64,000 nt of DNA from assembly GCF_017908595.1 (NCBI RefSeq), contig NZ_JAGKTL010000004.1, positions 186,001 through 250,000 of the forward strand. The letters are read 5' to 3'. Within the stretch, counting starts at the first letter, position 1. Every line of letters begins with the position of its first letter. Source of the stretch: Rhodothermus bifroesti (GTDB lineage Bacteria; Bacteroidota; Rhodothermia; Rhodothermales; Rhodothermaceae). This document shows, one piece after another, positions 47,252 through 56,088 of the stretch. Made by a program: the position numbers and the translations under genes. The notes under the pieces were generated by a model. That model saw nothing but the letters and a program-made list of their open reading frames with translations, did not search any database and had not been told where the DNA came from.

Positions 47252-50220
47252 ACCACGTTTGGGCTCGGATGGACATAAACCAAGCAGGACCTGACCTGTC
47301 GCTCGGGCCACAGTGCCGACACAAGCCGCGCATAATCCTGAAGCTGCACGTGATGCTCCTGATTGGGCGCTCCGGTTTTAAAGTCCACCACCACAACTTC
47401 ATCAGCGCTCAGCAGCAAGCGATCAATGCGCCGCAAGGCGCCGGTAGCATCGACCACCTCCCACTCTGTGTGTACGGTTTGCCCATCGCGGGGCGTAAAT
47501 AATTCCCGAATCTCCGCACGCCGTAAACATGCTAGAAGCAAGTCGTGGGCTTCTTTTTGCAGCTTGACCCATTCAGGATGCTGTGCCAGTGCATCCTGTA
47601 AAGCCCGGACCAGCTGGTTTTCTAGGTCTGCCTCAAGGGTGTGCAGCCGCGCCAGCACCGCATGGCATAATTCGCCAAGCCGCAGTGCATGGGAATCCCA
47701 GGCTGGGGGGGCTAGTGCTTTGGGATCCCAAACCGCCACGCCTTGGCGCAAAACAACGGAAGGCTTAAGCTCCGACGAATGCACGTTTGCAGGTGTAGGC
47801 TTTCCCCAGGTGCCAGCCTCGGTTGGCCAGAAAGCTGCCAACTGCGCGCCCTTTTCGCTGTTTACCACAACACGCACGTGCAGCTCGTGCTCAGCGCGCG
47901 TGAGAGCCACGTAGACGCGGCAAAGCTCATCGATGAGGCCCATCGCCTGGGTGCGCCGACGTAGCGCGGCCAAATCCGAGTTGTGCTTTTCATAATCCTG
48001 AAGCAATGCCCATAGCTGTGGCCGCCCTTGCTCATCGCCTATCAGCGTAAAAGCCTCTCTGGAAGGACGAGAAAGAAACCAGAGCACCACCACTACGGGA
48101 AACTGGAGCCCCTTGGCCTTATGGACGGTCATCACTGTAACCGCATCTTGTCCTTCAGCCACCGGTAAATCCCAGTCGTCGTCTTCCAAAGACGCCGCAA
48201 CCTTGGCAAGCAGCTCGCGCAACCCACCTTGTCCAGAAGCCTCAAAGACATGCACCACCTCCAGCCATTTGGCCAAGGCTGCTTCTTCTTCCGGGAAACG
48301 TTCAAAAAGTTGCCAGATGCGGTAGAGCTCTACCGTCAGGTCATACACAGGCAGATAGCCTACACGGGTAAAGAGCGGCTCAAAGTATTGCGCCCAAATT
48401 TCAGGAAAAGCCTCGCGAAAAGCGGTGTAGCGCGGCTCCTTATCGCGATATTTTAGTAAAAAATCGTGGATTTGTGCAGTGTCTAAAATATTTTGCAATA
48501 ACGGACTCAAAAGCACCGACCCAAACGCTAAGTCGTCGATCGGCACATCTAAAAACCGCAACAGTGCCCGCACACCATCGATTACCGGCTGCCGCCGCAC
48601 ATCTAGACTGCTGTGCGACAGCACCGCAATATTCTTTGCGGTCAGCCAGGTGCTTACCTGCACTGCATCACGGTTACGCGGCACCAGCACTGCTACATCC
48701 TGCCACCGATAACCCCGCTGCTTGATCTCTTCTAACAACTGCAATAGGTTTTCTCGTGCATCGTCAGCCTCCAGACGCCTGTACGTCACGTAGCCGGCTT
48801 CCTCCCGACCAGGACGCACCTGCTGCCCCACCCGATTAAGCCCACTGGCAACAAAGTACTGCCTTTCGATGTCTCCTTGGAATAAGGCAGGGGCCCGCTC
48901 TCGAAACAGCTGTTCAACAAACTGGACGATTTGCCCATCGCTTCGGTAATTTGTCTCCAAGGTCTTCACGGTGATAGGCGTGCCATGAAAACACGGGCAT
49001 TGCTGCAAGCCCGCCATAATCTGCCAATCACCCCCTCGGAAGCCATAGATTGCCTGCTTGGTATCCCCAACGATAAACAGGCTACCGTTGTTTTGCAAAG
49101 CTCGCCTAGCTAGCTGCTCAAGTACAGCCCATTGCGCAGGCGACGTATCCTGAAACTCGTCCAGTAGCAGATGCTCGGGCAAATAACCCCATCGTTGTTC
49201 GAGAAGCTCAACTCCTTTGAACAGTAATTCTAGCAGGTTGCGCGTACCTTCCCCGAGCAATACCTGCCCCGTCTCTTGCTGATGCTGGCGCAAACGCGGC
49301 CGAATTCGATGGTAGAGCTGCATATAAGGGGCTGGGCGCGACCGTGCCAGCCAGTAGACATAGCGCTGCACGATTTGGCTGAGCAGCGCTCGTAACGGCT
49401 CGAGCGCTGCTTCCCCTTGGGATTTATTTTTGTGTTTTTTGAAAGCTTCCTGATCTAGACTGCGGCCGACCAACTTATCTAAGTTGCCTGCTTGCGCATC
49501 TTCCAGCAGACGCTGAAAGTGGCTACGTAGCTCTAACCCCTGCGCCAAAAACGGCGCCATGCGCTGCTTCATTGCACAGGCTACACGCTCGAGCTCAACG
49601 CGTAGGTCGTTAGATTCCTGAGGATCGATACAAGTTGCAGGAGGATCCAAAGGCCAGTGCAGCAGTAGCTCGTAGAGCCGGTGGACCTCTGCGCGCAGCC
49701 TGGTGTACGGATCCCAAAGGTAATCCCCCTTCTCCAGTAAATCGCTTAGCTCTGCCAGCAGCGCAGCTTCCTCGGCAGCTATCTGTGCAAAGGCTTCTTC
49801 AAAAAGCACCTGGCTGTCGAGCACAAGCTCAAAAGAAGATAACCAACCCAGTTCATGGGCAACGCTGCGCAACAGACGTCCAACAAAGCGATCGATCGTC
49901 ATCACTTGGAATGCCCTATACTGGGTCAGCAACAGCGCTATGGCCTCCCGTGCCCAGTCCGCAACCGCATCAGCATCGCGGCCCAAGGCTTCCTGCAGTA
50001 AGTTTAGCGTTTCGGGATCACCTAAGGCTGCCTGCTTTAGATACCTAAACACGCGACGACGCATTTCGCGGGCCGCGTTGTTCGTAAACGTCAGCGCCAG
50101 TAAGCGGGGTAGGGCATCCGCTAACGCATCCAGCCTCCGAAGTAAGCGTAGCGTAAGCTGGTGCGTTTTTCCTGATCCGGCCGAGGCCGTAATCAACTCA
50201 AAGGGTGGAGACTCCGACAT
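47239..50220 (-). CDS. AddA/RecB-like UvrD-family helicase-nuclease
   Basis: About 993 residues from the ATG at 50220; a GTG five codons earlier is possible. SF1 motifs: Walker A ASAGSGKTHQL near residue 13, TFTNNAAREM (Ia), LLDEFQDTSPAQW (II), FIVGDTKQAIYGFRGGD (III), TNYRSDGQIVQF (IV), VMTVHKAKGLQFPVVV (V) and YVALTRAEHELHV (VI). The C-terminal nuclease has VVVDFKTGAP and VQLQDYARL. It is the first gene of a coupled pair with the AddB-like protein, and so probably the motor of a double-strand-break resection enzyme. Confidence 0.92.
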   Translation of the reverse strand: MSESPPFELITASAGSGKTHQLTLRLLRRLDALADALPRLLALTFTNNAAREMRRRVFRYLKQAALGDPETLNLLQEALGRDADAVADWAREAIALLLTQYRAFQVMTIDRFVGRLLRSVAHELGWLSSFELVLDSQVLFEEAFAQIAAEEAALLAELSDLLEKGDYLWDPYTRLRAEVHRLYELLLHWPLDPPATCIDPQESNDLRVELERVACAMKQRMAPFLAQGLELRSHFQRLLEDAQAGNLDKLVGRSLDQEAFKKHKNKSQGEAALEPLRALLSQIVQRYVYWLARSRPAPYMQLYHRIRPRLRQHQQETGQVLLGEGTRNLLELLFKGVELLEQRWGYLPEHLLLDEFQDTSPAQWAVLEQLARRALQNNGSLFIVGDTKQAIYGFRGGDWQIMAGLQQCPCFHGTPITVKTLETNYRSDGQIVQFVEQLFRERAPALFQGDIERQYFVASGLNRVGQQVRPGREEAGYVTYRRLEADDARENLLQLLEEIKQRGYRWQDVAVLVPRNRDAVQVSTWLTAKNIAVLSHSSLDVRRQPVIDGVRALLRFLDVPIDDLAFGSVLLSPLLQNILDTAQIHDFLLKYRDKEPRYTAFREAFPEIWAQYFEPLFTRVGYLPVYDLTVELYRIWQLFERFPEEEAALAKWLEVVHVFEASGQGGLRELLAKVAASLEDDDWDLPVAEGQDAVTVMTVHKAKGLQFPVVVVLWFLSRPSREAFTLIGDEQGRPQLWALLQDYEKHNSDLAALRRRTQAMGLIDELCRVYVALTRAEHELHVRVVVNSEKGAQLAAFWPTEAGTWGKPTPANVHSSELKPSVVLRQGVAVWDPKALAPPAWDSHALRLGELCHAVLARLHTLEADLENQLVRALQDALAQHPEWVKLQKEAHDLLLACLRRAEIRELFTPRDGQTVHTEWEVVDATGALRRIDRLLLSADEVVVVDFKTGAPNQEHHVQLQDYARLVSALWPERQVRSCLVYVHPSPNVVWNA

Positions 50221-50253
50221 GTGTATGCGCTGCACGGGCTGGACACATCAAAA

Positions 50254-50285
50254 AGCGGCTTGGGCTAAGCTTAGCCCAAGCCGCT
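50254..50285 (-). terminator. Intrinsic terminator of terC (32-bp perfect palindrome)
   Basis: Sixteen-base arms meet without a spacer. On the minus strand the palindrome, which begins AGCGGCTTGGGC, is followed directly by TTTT. It lies 26 bases past the terC stop and before the AddA-like start. The four innermost bases must open to form the loop. Confidence 0.8.
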
Positions 50286-50311
50286 CATACGTTCAAGTCC
50301 AAAGTGAGCAT

Positions 50312-51241
50312 TTAAGAATGCGCCACGCGCTCGCGCCGCTCGGCCCGCAGCGAAGCCCATCCGCTTATAAGCAAAACCAGCGCTACAACCCCCAACGAGA
50401 CCACGGCCGGAATCTTAAACAGATCTGACACCAGCATCTTGCAGCCGATGTATGCCAGAATAACAGCCAAGCCAACGTGCAGATACCGAAAGCGCTGAAT
50501 TAGGCCCGCCAGCACAAAATACAGTGCCCGAAGCCCTAAAATGGCAAAGATATTCGACGTGTACGCAATAAACGGCTCCGGCGTAATGGCCAGCACGGCA
50601 GGTACCGAATCAACCGCAAACATCACGTCGGTACTTTCCACCACAAGTAACGCCAGAAAAAGCGGCGTTGCTTTCCACTGGTTGTTCTCACGTACAAAAA
50701 AATGCTGGCCATGATAGGTAGGCGTTACCGGAAATACACGCTGCGCTAAGCGCAAAACTGGGTTGTGCTCCGGATGCACTTGCTCTGCATTGCGCCGAGC
50801 CAATCGAATGCCTGTATACACCAGAAAAGCCCCAAAGACGTAAATCATCCAATGAAACATTTCTAACAGTTGAATACCGGCAAAAATAAACAGCGCCCGC
50901 ATAAGCACTGCACCTATGATGCCCCAAAACAGTACCCGGTGCTGATAGGCCGGCGGCACCGCGAAATAGGAAAAAATCACCGCAAACACAAAGATATTAT
51001 CTGCGCTGAGCGACTTTTCTACAAGATAAGCAGTAAAGAAATGCAACGCGGGCACTACACCCCAGAGCACCAAGATCAGCACATTAAAAGCCAGCGCCAC
51101 AACAATCCAGACAATACTCCAAGTAACAGCTTCTTTAAACTTCACCTCATGGGCACTTCGGTGAAACACCCCGAGGTCTATGGCTAGCATGACCACAACC
51201 ACTACGTGGAAGAAAATCCAGATCCATAAGGGGAATTCCAT
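50312..51241 (-). CDS. TerC family membrane protein (probable Mn2+ exporter)
   Basis: The protein has 309 residues with about eight or nine hydrophobic segments. Family motifs include the membrane acidic residues in VVVVMLAIDLGVF, EKSLSADNIFVFAVIF (D-N pair), LLVVESTDVMFAVDSVPAVLAIT, and SNIFAILGLRALYF. This is the Alx-type TerC layout. TerC/Alx proteins are implicated in manganese efflux or metallation of exported proteins. The upstream leader is a yybP-ykoY riboswitch, which independently supports a manganese role. A strong terminator follows the gene. Confidence 0.95.
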   Translation of the reverse strand: MEFPLWIWIFFHVVVVVMLAIDLGVFHRSAHEVKFKEAVTWSIVWIVVALAFNVLILVLWGVVPALHFFTAYLVEKSLSADNIFVFAVIFSYFAVPPAYQHRVLFWGIIGAVLMRALFIFAGIQLLEMFHWMIYVFGAFLVYTGIRLARRNAEQVHPEHNPVLRLAQRVFPVTPTYHGQHFFVRENNQWKATPLFLALLVVESTDVMFAVDSVPAVLAITPEPFIAYTSNIFAILGLRALYFVLAGLIQRFRYLHVGLAVILAYIGCKMLVSDLFKIPAVVSLGVVALVLLISGWASLRAERRERVAHS

Positions 51242-51321
51242 AGCATAACCTCCCTAGGCTAGGTTTAAACTTGCTGCGCAGCCTTCCAGAAAGGTCACGG
51301 CTCGTCGCGTTGAAGTGGCAC

Positions 51322-51385
51322 AAAAAAACCTTCAACCGACGAACCGCCCGCCTGGCATGGCCTGCGGTGGCACATCGGCCGAAGG
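51322..51385 (-). terminator. Riboswitch-controlled intrinsic terminator in the terC leader
   Basis: On the minus strand CCTTCGGCCGA (51375-51385) can pair with TCGGTTGAAGG (51329-51339) over 11 positions, including two G-U, followed at once by seven T. The first arm contains the 3' strand of aptamer helix P1, so the two structures exclude each other. Confidence 0.8.
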
Positions 51386-51491
51386 TCTCGCAAAAACCTG
51401 AAGCATGGGCGGGCGGAACCGGAGGTGACAAGCGCCTCGTGCTGACGATTCCGCCCCCGGACGTCGCCGCCCGGCTGCTACTCCCCTTCGG
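51379..51491 (-). promoter_or_regulatory. yybP-ykoY manganese riboswitch aptamer
   Basis: On the minus strand the element opens CCGAAGG-GGAGTAGC and closes GCGAGA-CCTTCGG. These are the conserved L1 strand (GGAGUAGC) and the GC(A/G)AGA-CCU strand, joined by a perfect 7-base P1. Between them is GTCAGCACGAG, matching the conserved L3 segment. Mn2+ binding stabilises P1, which would block the overlapping terminator and allow terC transcription. The gene starts 137 bases downstream. Confidence 0.93.
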
Positions 51492-51498
51492 ATGTCCT

Positions 51499-51529
51499 AA
51501 AAGTTAACAAAACAGCTTCCCCGTGCAAA
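51499..51529 (-). promoter_or_regulatory. Probable terC promoter
   Basis: On the minus strand TTTG (51526-51529), exactly 19 bases, then TAACTTTT (51499-51506). This fits the Bacteroidota consensus TTTG-N19-TAnnTTTG with one mismatch. The expected start of transcription is about 51492-51494, immediately before aptamer helix P1. Confidence 0.65.
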
Positions 51530-51579
51530 GTCTTTTTTGGCGCAATCCCGCGCACACAAACACAAAATCTATGGCTAGG

Positions 51580-51667
51580 CGGAGGGGGAGGGATTCGAAC
51601 CCTCGGTGCCCGCAATGGGCACAACGGTTTTCGAGACCGCCCCGTTCGACCGCTCCGGCACCCCTCC
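51580..51667 (-). tRNA. tRNA-Ser (anticodon CGA)
   Basis: An 88-base class II tRNA on the minus strand. Acceptor GGAGGGG pairs with CCCCTCC, with discriminator G at 51580. The anticodon stem GCGGT/ACCGT encloses CTCGAAA (anticodon CGA, reading UCG). The long variable arm is GTGCCC...GGGCAC, and the T arm is GAGGG-TTCGAAT-CCCTC. CCA is not encoded. Confidence 0.97.
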
Positions 51668-51725
51668 AGCCGCCAATATACTCACGCCGCATAGCTGGGT
51701 TCTACGAGCAATCTGCAAAGAACCA

Positions 51726-51758
51726 CCAAAACCGCGCTAGTCAATCCAATGCGGTTTT
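51726..51758. other. Hairpin upstream of the HD gene
   Basis: CAAAACCGC (51726-51734) and GCGGTTTTG (51750-51758) form a 9-base stem with a 15-base loop. It lies in the 226-base gap between tRNA-Ser and the HD gene. It has terminator-like A/T flanks on both sides, but no gene ends into it on either strand. Its role is unclear. Confidence 0.3.
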
Positions 51759-51893
51759 GCCTTATTAAAGGCTACCCCAAAGTTTTTGCGATGCTTTTTC
51801 CCAACGAAAGTGCGCTAGTCTTCTGCCTAGGAAGGGAAAAATTTTTTGCTGCGATAATAGGAGCTATTTCCGCAGATTTTTCAAGGCGCTGCA

Positions 51894-53231
51894 ATGTATT
51901 TTACGTTTGCTATAACGTATCGCTGCAACGGTACCGTGAAGCAAAGCCGCTTTAAGATCTTCTCTGATCCCGTCCATGGCTTTATTTCAGTGCCCCAAAA
52001 CCTGCTGCTGGACCTCATCGAAACACCCGAGGTGCAGCGACTGCGACGCATCCGGCAGCTTGGGCTGGGTCATTTGGTTTTTCCAGGAGCCGAACACACC
52101 CGCTTTAACCATGCCCTGGGCGCCATGGCGCTCATGCAAGAAGCGCTCGCGCATCTTTCAGAGAAAGGAACGCCCATATCGGCCGAAGAACACCTGGCTG
52201 CATGTGCAGCAGCGCTCCTGCACGACATAGGCCATGGACCGTTTTCGCACACGCTCGAGCATCAGCTTATCGAGGGCTTCACCCACGAAGCCATGAGCCG
52301 ACAGCTCCTTTTGCGGCTTAACGAACGTTTCCATGGCGCCCTGGAGCTGACTATTCAGATCTTCGATGACCTTTACCCACGTCCTTTCTTTCATCAGCTC
52401 GTCTCTAGCCAGCTCGATATGGACCGGCTCGATTATCTGCGCCGCGATTCCTTTTACACCGGCGTCGTTGAAGGCAAAGTGGGGGTCGAGCGCATCATTA
52501 AAACGCTTCAGGTGCACCCTATTGAGGGTGGACCAGACAGCCGCATTGTCATTGAATCTAAGGGCATCTATGCCGTAGAAAACTTTCTCATTGCGCGGCG
52601 ACTGATGTACTGGCAGGTGTACCTGCACAAAACAGTGCTAGCCGCCGACGCACTGCTGCGTTCTGTCATTCGACGCGCCCGCAGCTTGATTCAAGCTGGG
52701 GATGCGCAAGCGGCCACATATTGTGCACCGGCACTTCGCTTCTTTCTCGAGCACCCCCTCAAGGCACCTGAAGCCTTGGGGCGTGACGAAGTTATCGAAG
52801 CCTTCTGCCAGCTTGATGATGTGGATGTACTCTATAGCATTAAGCAATGGAGTCAAGCGAGGGATGCGGTACTGGCTGACTTAAGCCGCCGCTTTCTCCA
52901 TCGCCGCTTTTTTCGCACCACGTTTCTGCCCCAGACACCATCGCCCGAGCAACTTGCTCAGTGGCGTGGGCGCATCGCCCAATGGCTGGTACAGCAGGGT
53001 ATTGTCCCCAAAACGCAAGCAGAGGAAGCCGCCACCTATTACCTCACGGCCGATGCCTCCCAGCATACTGCCTATGAACCTGTGGCTGATCCTATCCCAG
53101 TGCTTGACCGCGACAACCAAATCCGCGAGCTATCGCGCACGACCGATGCCCCAGCGATCGATGCCATAGCTCGCTTTGTACGTAAGCCTTACCTTTGCCT
53201 GCCCAAAGAGCTGCCTTTTGAACTGCCCTAA
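51894..53231 (+). CDS. HD-domain phosphohydrolase (SAMHD1/YwfO-like)
   Basis: The protein has 445 residues. The HD metal site is complete: H in GAEHTRFNHALGAM, HD in ALLHDIGHGPFSH, and the later Asp in SSQLDMDRLDYLRRDSFYTG. The N-terminal KIFSDPVHGFISVP is typical of the SAMHD1/YwfO branch, which acts on deoxynucleotide triphosphates. An ATG at 51894 gives 14 extra residues before this block; a GTG at 51936 may be the true start. The substrate is inferred from the family. It is a single gene with no operon partner. Confidence 0.92.
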   Translation: MYFTFAITYRCNGTVKQSRFKIFSDPVHGFISVPQNLLLDLIETPEVQRLRRIRQLGLGHLVFPGAEHTRFNHALGAMALMQEALAHLSEKGTPISAEEHLAACAAALLHDIGHGPFSHTLEHQLIEGFTHEAMSRQLLLRLNERFHGALELTIQIFDDLYPRPFFHQLVSSQLDMDRLDYLRRDSFYTGVVEGKVGVERIIKTLQVHPIEGGPDSRIVIESKGIYAVENFLIARRLMYWQVYLHKTVLAADALLRSVIRRARSLIQAGDAQAATYCAPALRFFLEHPLKAPEALGRDEVIEAFCQLDDVDVLYSIKQWSQARDAVLADLSRRFLHRRFFRTTFLPQTPSPEQLAQWRGRIAQWLVQQGIVPKTQAEEAATYYLTADASQHTAYEPVADPIPVLDRDNQIRELSRTTDAPAIDAIARFVRKPYLCLPKELPFELP

Positions 53232-53261
53232 AGGCCTACGACTCTGCGGCAGCGTGCATGT

Positions 53262-53918
53262 TTAAGCCGAGCCCTCATTTTCTACCCACTGCACCGCATG
53301 TTGCATCAGTTCAGCTGCGGTGCGCAACCCGAGCTTAGCTTTGATGCGGGCGCGATAGGATTCAACGGTTTTGACCGAAAGGTGCAGCCGCTCAGCGATT
53401 TCGCGGGTTGTTAAGCCACGACCGGTCAGCTCAAAGACCTCCAATTCCCGATCGCTCAGCAATTCGACGGGCGAGCGCGTTTCAAGAGCCCGCCGGTGGC
53501 CCGTCATACTTAAGAGCAAGCGCTCACTGAGCTCCTCGCTAACGTAAAGCCCCCCGGCCAGCACGCGTCGCACTGCTTTGACAATTACTTCCACGGCCTC
53601 GACTTTCATCACATAGCCCCTTGCCCCAGCCCGGATAGCCCGTTCCGCATAGAGGGCTTCATCGTGACGCGAAATGACCAGCACCGGTAAATGCTGTTTC
53701 CAAGCCTGCAAATGCTTTATCAGCTCTAGACCGCTCATGCCAGGCAGCGAGATGTCCACGATAGCCAAATCAGGCTGAACCTTATCGAGCAAGCCCAGCG
53801 CTTCCTCAGCTGAGGCGGCTTGCGCACAAACCTCCAGGTCTGGCTCAGCTTCAAGCGTCAAAGCTAGTCCTTTGCGTACCAGAGGGTGGTCGTCGACGAT
53901 CAGAATGCGTTTCTTCAT
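53262..53918 (-). CDS. NarL/FixJ-type response regulator
   Basis: The protein has 218 residues. The receiver has the DD pair in LIVDDHPLVRKG, phospho-acceptor Asp55 in AIVDISLPGMSGLEL, and Lys in GYVMKVEAVE. The LuxR-type helix-turn-helix is at about 150-210 (LSDRELEVFELTGRGLTTREIAERLHLS...VESYRARI). It starts 3 bases after the stop of the sensor kinase and is clearly its partner. Confidence 0.96.
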   Translation of the reverse strand: MKKRILIVDDHPLVRKGLALTLEAEPDLEVCAQAASAEEALGLLDKVQPDLAIVDISLPGMSGLELIKHLQAWKQHLPVLVISRHDEALYAERAIRAGARGYVMKVEAVEVIVKAVRRVLAGGLYVSEELSERLLLSMTGHRRALETRSPVELLSDRELEVFELTGRGLTTREIAERLHLSVKTVESYRARIKAKLGLRTAAELMQHAVQWVENEGSA

Positions 53919-53921
53919 GCT

Positions 53922-55883
53922 TTAGGGAATTAGATCGCTTGTAGGAAGTACTTGGGATGCATCGGCAGGCAATACCCGTCCGCTGCGGGGAATGGCCACA
54001 TGCACTTCAGTTCCTCCCTTGCGCCGACGCCGCACTTCCAAATGGCCCCCTAAAAGGCGAGCGCGGTAGTGCATAATCCGCAAGCCCATTCCGGAGGTTT
54101 CGGGTAGTTCGGCAGGGATGCCTATGCCATCATCACGGATCCATAGATGCAAGGCTTCACGATCTGCTGCTAGGCGAATCTCTAGGTGTTTGGCCTTGCC
54201 GTGACGCACGGCATTATTGATTGCTTCTTGGGCAATGCGATAGAGGTGTGTGGCCGCTACGTTGTCCGACAAGTGAGCCTTGCGATCTGCTTTGAGCCTG
54301 CACGGCACGCCAAAAAGCTGCTCGGCTTGGCTGGCCAAGCGTTTCAGTGCTGCTTCAAGCCCATTGGCTTCAAGCTCTACCGGAATAAGACTGCGGGCCA
54401 GCGTTCGGGCCTGTTGATCGGCCTGTCGGATTAGGTCCGTGAGTTCTTCGAGTTCGCTGGCCTCAGGCCGCCCCTGAGCGGCTAGCCGTCGCGCTAGGCT
54501 CTGGCTGATAAGCGCCATACCAGTCAGCATTTGCCCAAGACCGTCGTGCAGATCTTGCCCGATACGCCGACGCTCTTCATCGCTGATGCGGAGGATTTCG
54601 CGCTCCAAACGCCGCGTTTCGGAAAGATCACGCACGATACCGGTAAACAGCCTTCGATCCGGGAGGCGCACTTCACTGACGGCCAGGTACATGGGAAACG
54701 TGCTGCCGTCTTTGCGCAAACCGGTAACCTCACGGCCACGTCCAATGATGCGCCGGCGACCGGTTTCGAGATAGTTACGGATGTATCGGTCGTGCTGCTC
54801 CCGATAAGGAGAAGGCATGAGTACGGATACGTTTTGACCGAGCACTTCTTCAGCCCGATAGCCAAAAATTTTTTCAGCAGCTGGATTAAAAAGCAAGATA
54901 TGCCCGTTTTCGTCGATAGTGATGATGGCATCAGCTGCTGTATCCACAATGGCACGGTAGCGAGCTTCACTGGCACGCAGAGCCTCCTCATGCCGCTGGC
55001 GTTCAATAGCGGCAGCAAGCACGTGGGCTACAGCCTGCAAAAAATGCACGTCGTCTGCAGAAAAGTGACGAGGTCTACAGGTATGAGCCCCCAGCACACC
55101 CCAAGCGCGTCCATCCACAAAGATCGGTACACTCAGTCCAGCCCGGGCGCCATGACGGCTGAGCAGCTCCGGACAAGAAAAGCGTTCTTCACGGGAGAAA
55201 TCTTCAACGATTACTGGACCTCCAACGCGTAGCGTGTAGCCGGCTTGCGAACGGGTGTCGGCCGGAATGCGAAAGGTACCGACCAACCCGTCTTGCCAAC
55301 CATGTCCAGCTATCAGCAGCAGTTCTTGACCACCGGGAAGCAGCTGAAGCACCTTAGCCAGCTCAACGCCTAATGCTGCTGCTGCACGCTCGGTTGCGTG
55401 ATGCAGCAAGAGCGGTAGCGGTAGCCCAGCCAAGGCACGGCGCCCAAGCTCGGCCACCACAGCCTGCTGACCTGCACGCACGTGCAGTTCACGCTCAATT
55501 TCCCAGCGGCGCTGCCGCGCCCGTGCGCGGCGCAGCAAAAGCCGAAGCCGGGCCTCAAGCAAGGCCGACGGCTCCCTAACGTCCAGCACATCGTCAATAC
55601 CAGCTGCCAATAAGCTTTCAAGTGAACCCGGCGTTGTAGGATCGGCCGGAACCGCAACAATGACCACCTGTTCGCCATTAGGTGCCGCACGCAAAGCTTC
55701 GAGCTGACTGCGTAGTCCGTCTGGATACCCAAACAGCAGAATCAATGCTGGCAAGGTTTCTACCAACAGCGTATCGCCAGCACCAACAAGCGTCACTTCA
55801 GCCCCCAATGCTTTAAAAAACTGCGCTAAGCGCAGTCCTAAACTGCGCGGCGTTCCAACAATCCAGACGGCAAGCGAATCCAT
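53922..55883 (-). CDS. Sensor histidine kinase: pseudo-receiver, GAF, FixL-like PAS, HisKA_3, HATPase
   Basis: About 653 residues from the ATG at 55883; the longer frame needs TTG. It is soluble, with no membrane segment. Order: a receiver-like N-terminus lacking clear Asp/Lys (about 1-125), GAF (about 150-300), PAS (about 310-420), HisKA_3 with phospho-His446 in IGQDLHDGLGQM, and HATPase with AQEAINNAVRHGKA and DDGIGIP. The PAS segment MPSPYREQHDRYIRNYLETG, then IIG-R-G-R, closely follows rhizobial FixL. His364 and Arg384 fall at the FixL haem-ligand and O2-gating positions. An oxygen or other small-ligand sensor is possible. Adjacent to its NarL-type regulator. Confidence 0.92.
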   Translation of the reverse strand: MDSLAVWIVGTPRSLGLRLAQFFKALGAEVTLVGAGDTLLVETLPALILLFGYPDGLRSQLEALRAAPNGEQVVIVAVPADPTTPGSLESLLAAGIDDVLDVREPSALLEARLRLLLRRARARQRRWEIERELHVRAGQQAVVAELGRRALAGLPLPLLLHHATERAAAALGVELAKVLQLLPGGQELLLIAGHGWQDGLVGTFRIPADTRSQAGYTLRVGGPVIVEDFSREERFSCPELLSRHGARAGLSVPIFVDGRAWGVLGAHTCRPRHFSADDVHFLQAVAHVLAAAIERQRHEEALRASEARYRAIVDTAADAIITIDENGHILLFNPAAEKIFGYRAEEVLGQNVSVLMPSPYREQHDRYIRNYLETGRRRIIGRGREVTGLRKDGSTFPMYLAVSEVRLPDRRLFTGIVRDLSETRRLEREILRISDEERRRIGQDLHDGLGQMLTGMALISQSLARRLAAQGRPEASELEELTDLIRQADQQARTLARSLIPVELEANGLEAALKRLASQAEQLFGVPCRLKADRKAHLSDNVAATHLYRIAQEAINNAVRHGKAKHLEIRLAADREALHLWIRDDGIGIPAELPETSGMGLRIMHYRARLLGGHLEVRRRRKGGTEVHVAIPRSGRVLPADASQVLPTSDLIP

Positions 55884-56088
55884 AAAGGGCTTTAGGGCTA
55901 ATGGCAACCAGTGCTTTAATATAAACGCGAAATGCCTCAGAGGAAGACTTGTTCAGCCTATAAAGGGCACCTCTGCCCGCGCCCGCCAGGACGAACGTCA
56001 AGACTAGAGGCCACCCCCAACTACCAGCCGTAAAGGCATCAGCGCTAGCCACCACATACCCACGTCCAACAGCGCTTCAGCAAAGCAC
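55884..56088. other. Intergenic stretch upstream of the kinase, nothing recognised
   Basis: About 205 bases between the kinase start and the end of the small membrane-protein gene. I saw no strong hairpin, repeat or convincing frame. It presumably holds the promoter of the two-component pair. Confidence 0.5.

Noticed and set aside
47363-47914. 183-codon frame antisense to the AddA-like gene
   Set aside because: Ser/Arg/Thr-rich shadow frame over conserved helicase motifs.
54531-55232. 233-codon frame antisense to the sensor kinase
   Set aside because: No recognisable protein features and complete overlap with conserved PAS/GAF coding sequence.
55884-56055. Possible small gene upstream of the kinase (frame 55813-56055, minus)
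   Set aside because: Its 3' part overlaps the kinase start in another frame and the sequence has no family features; too weak to call.
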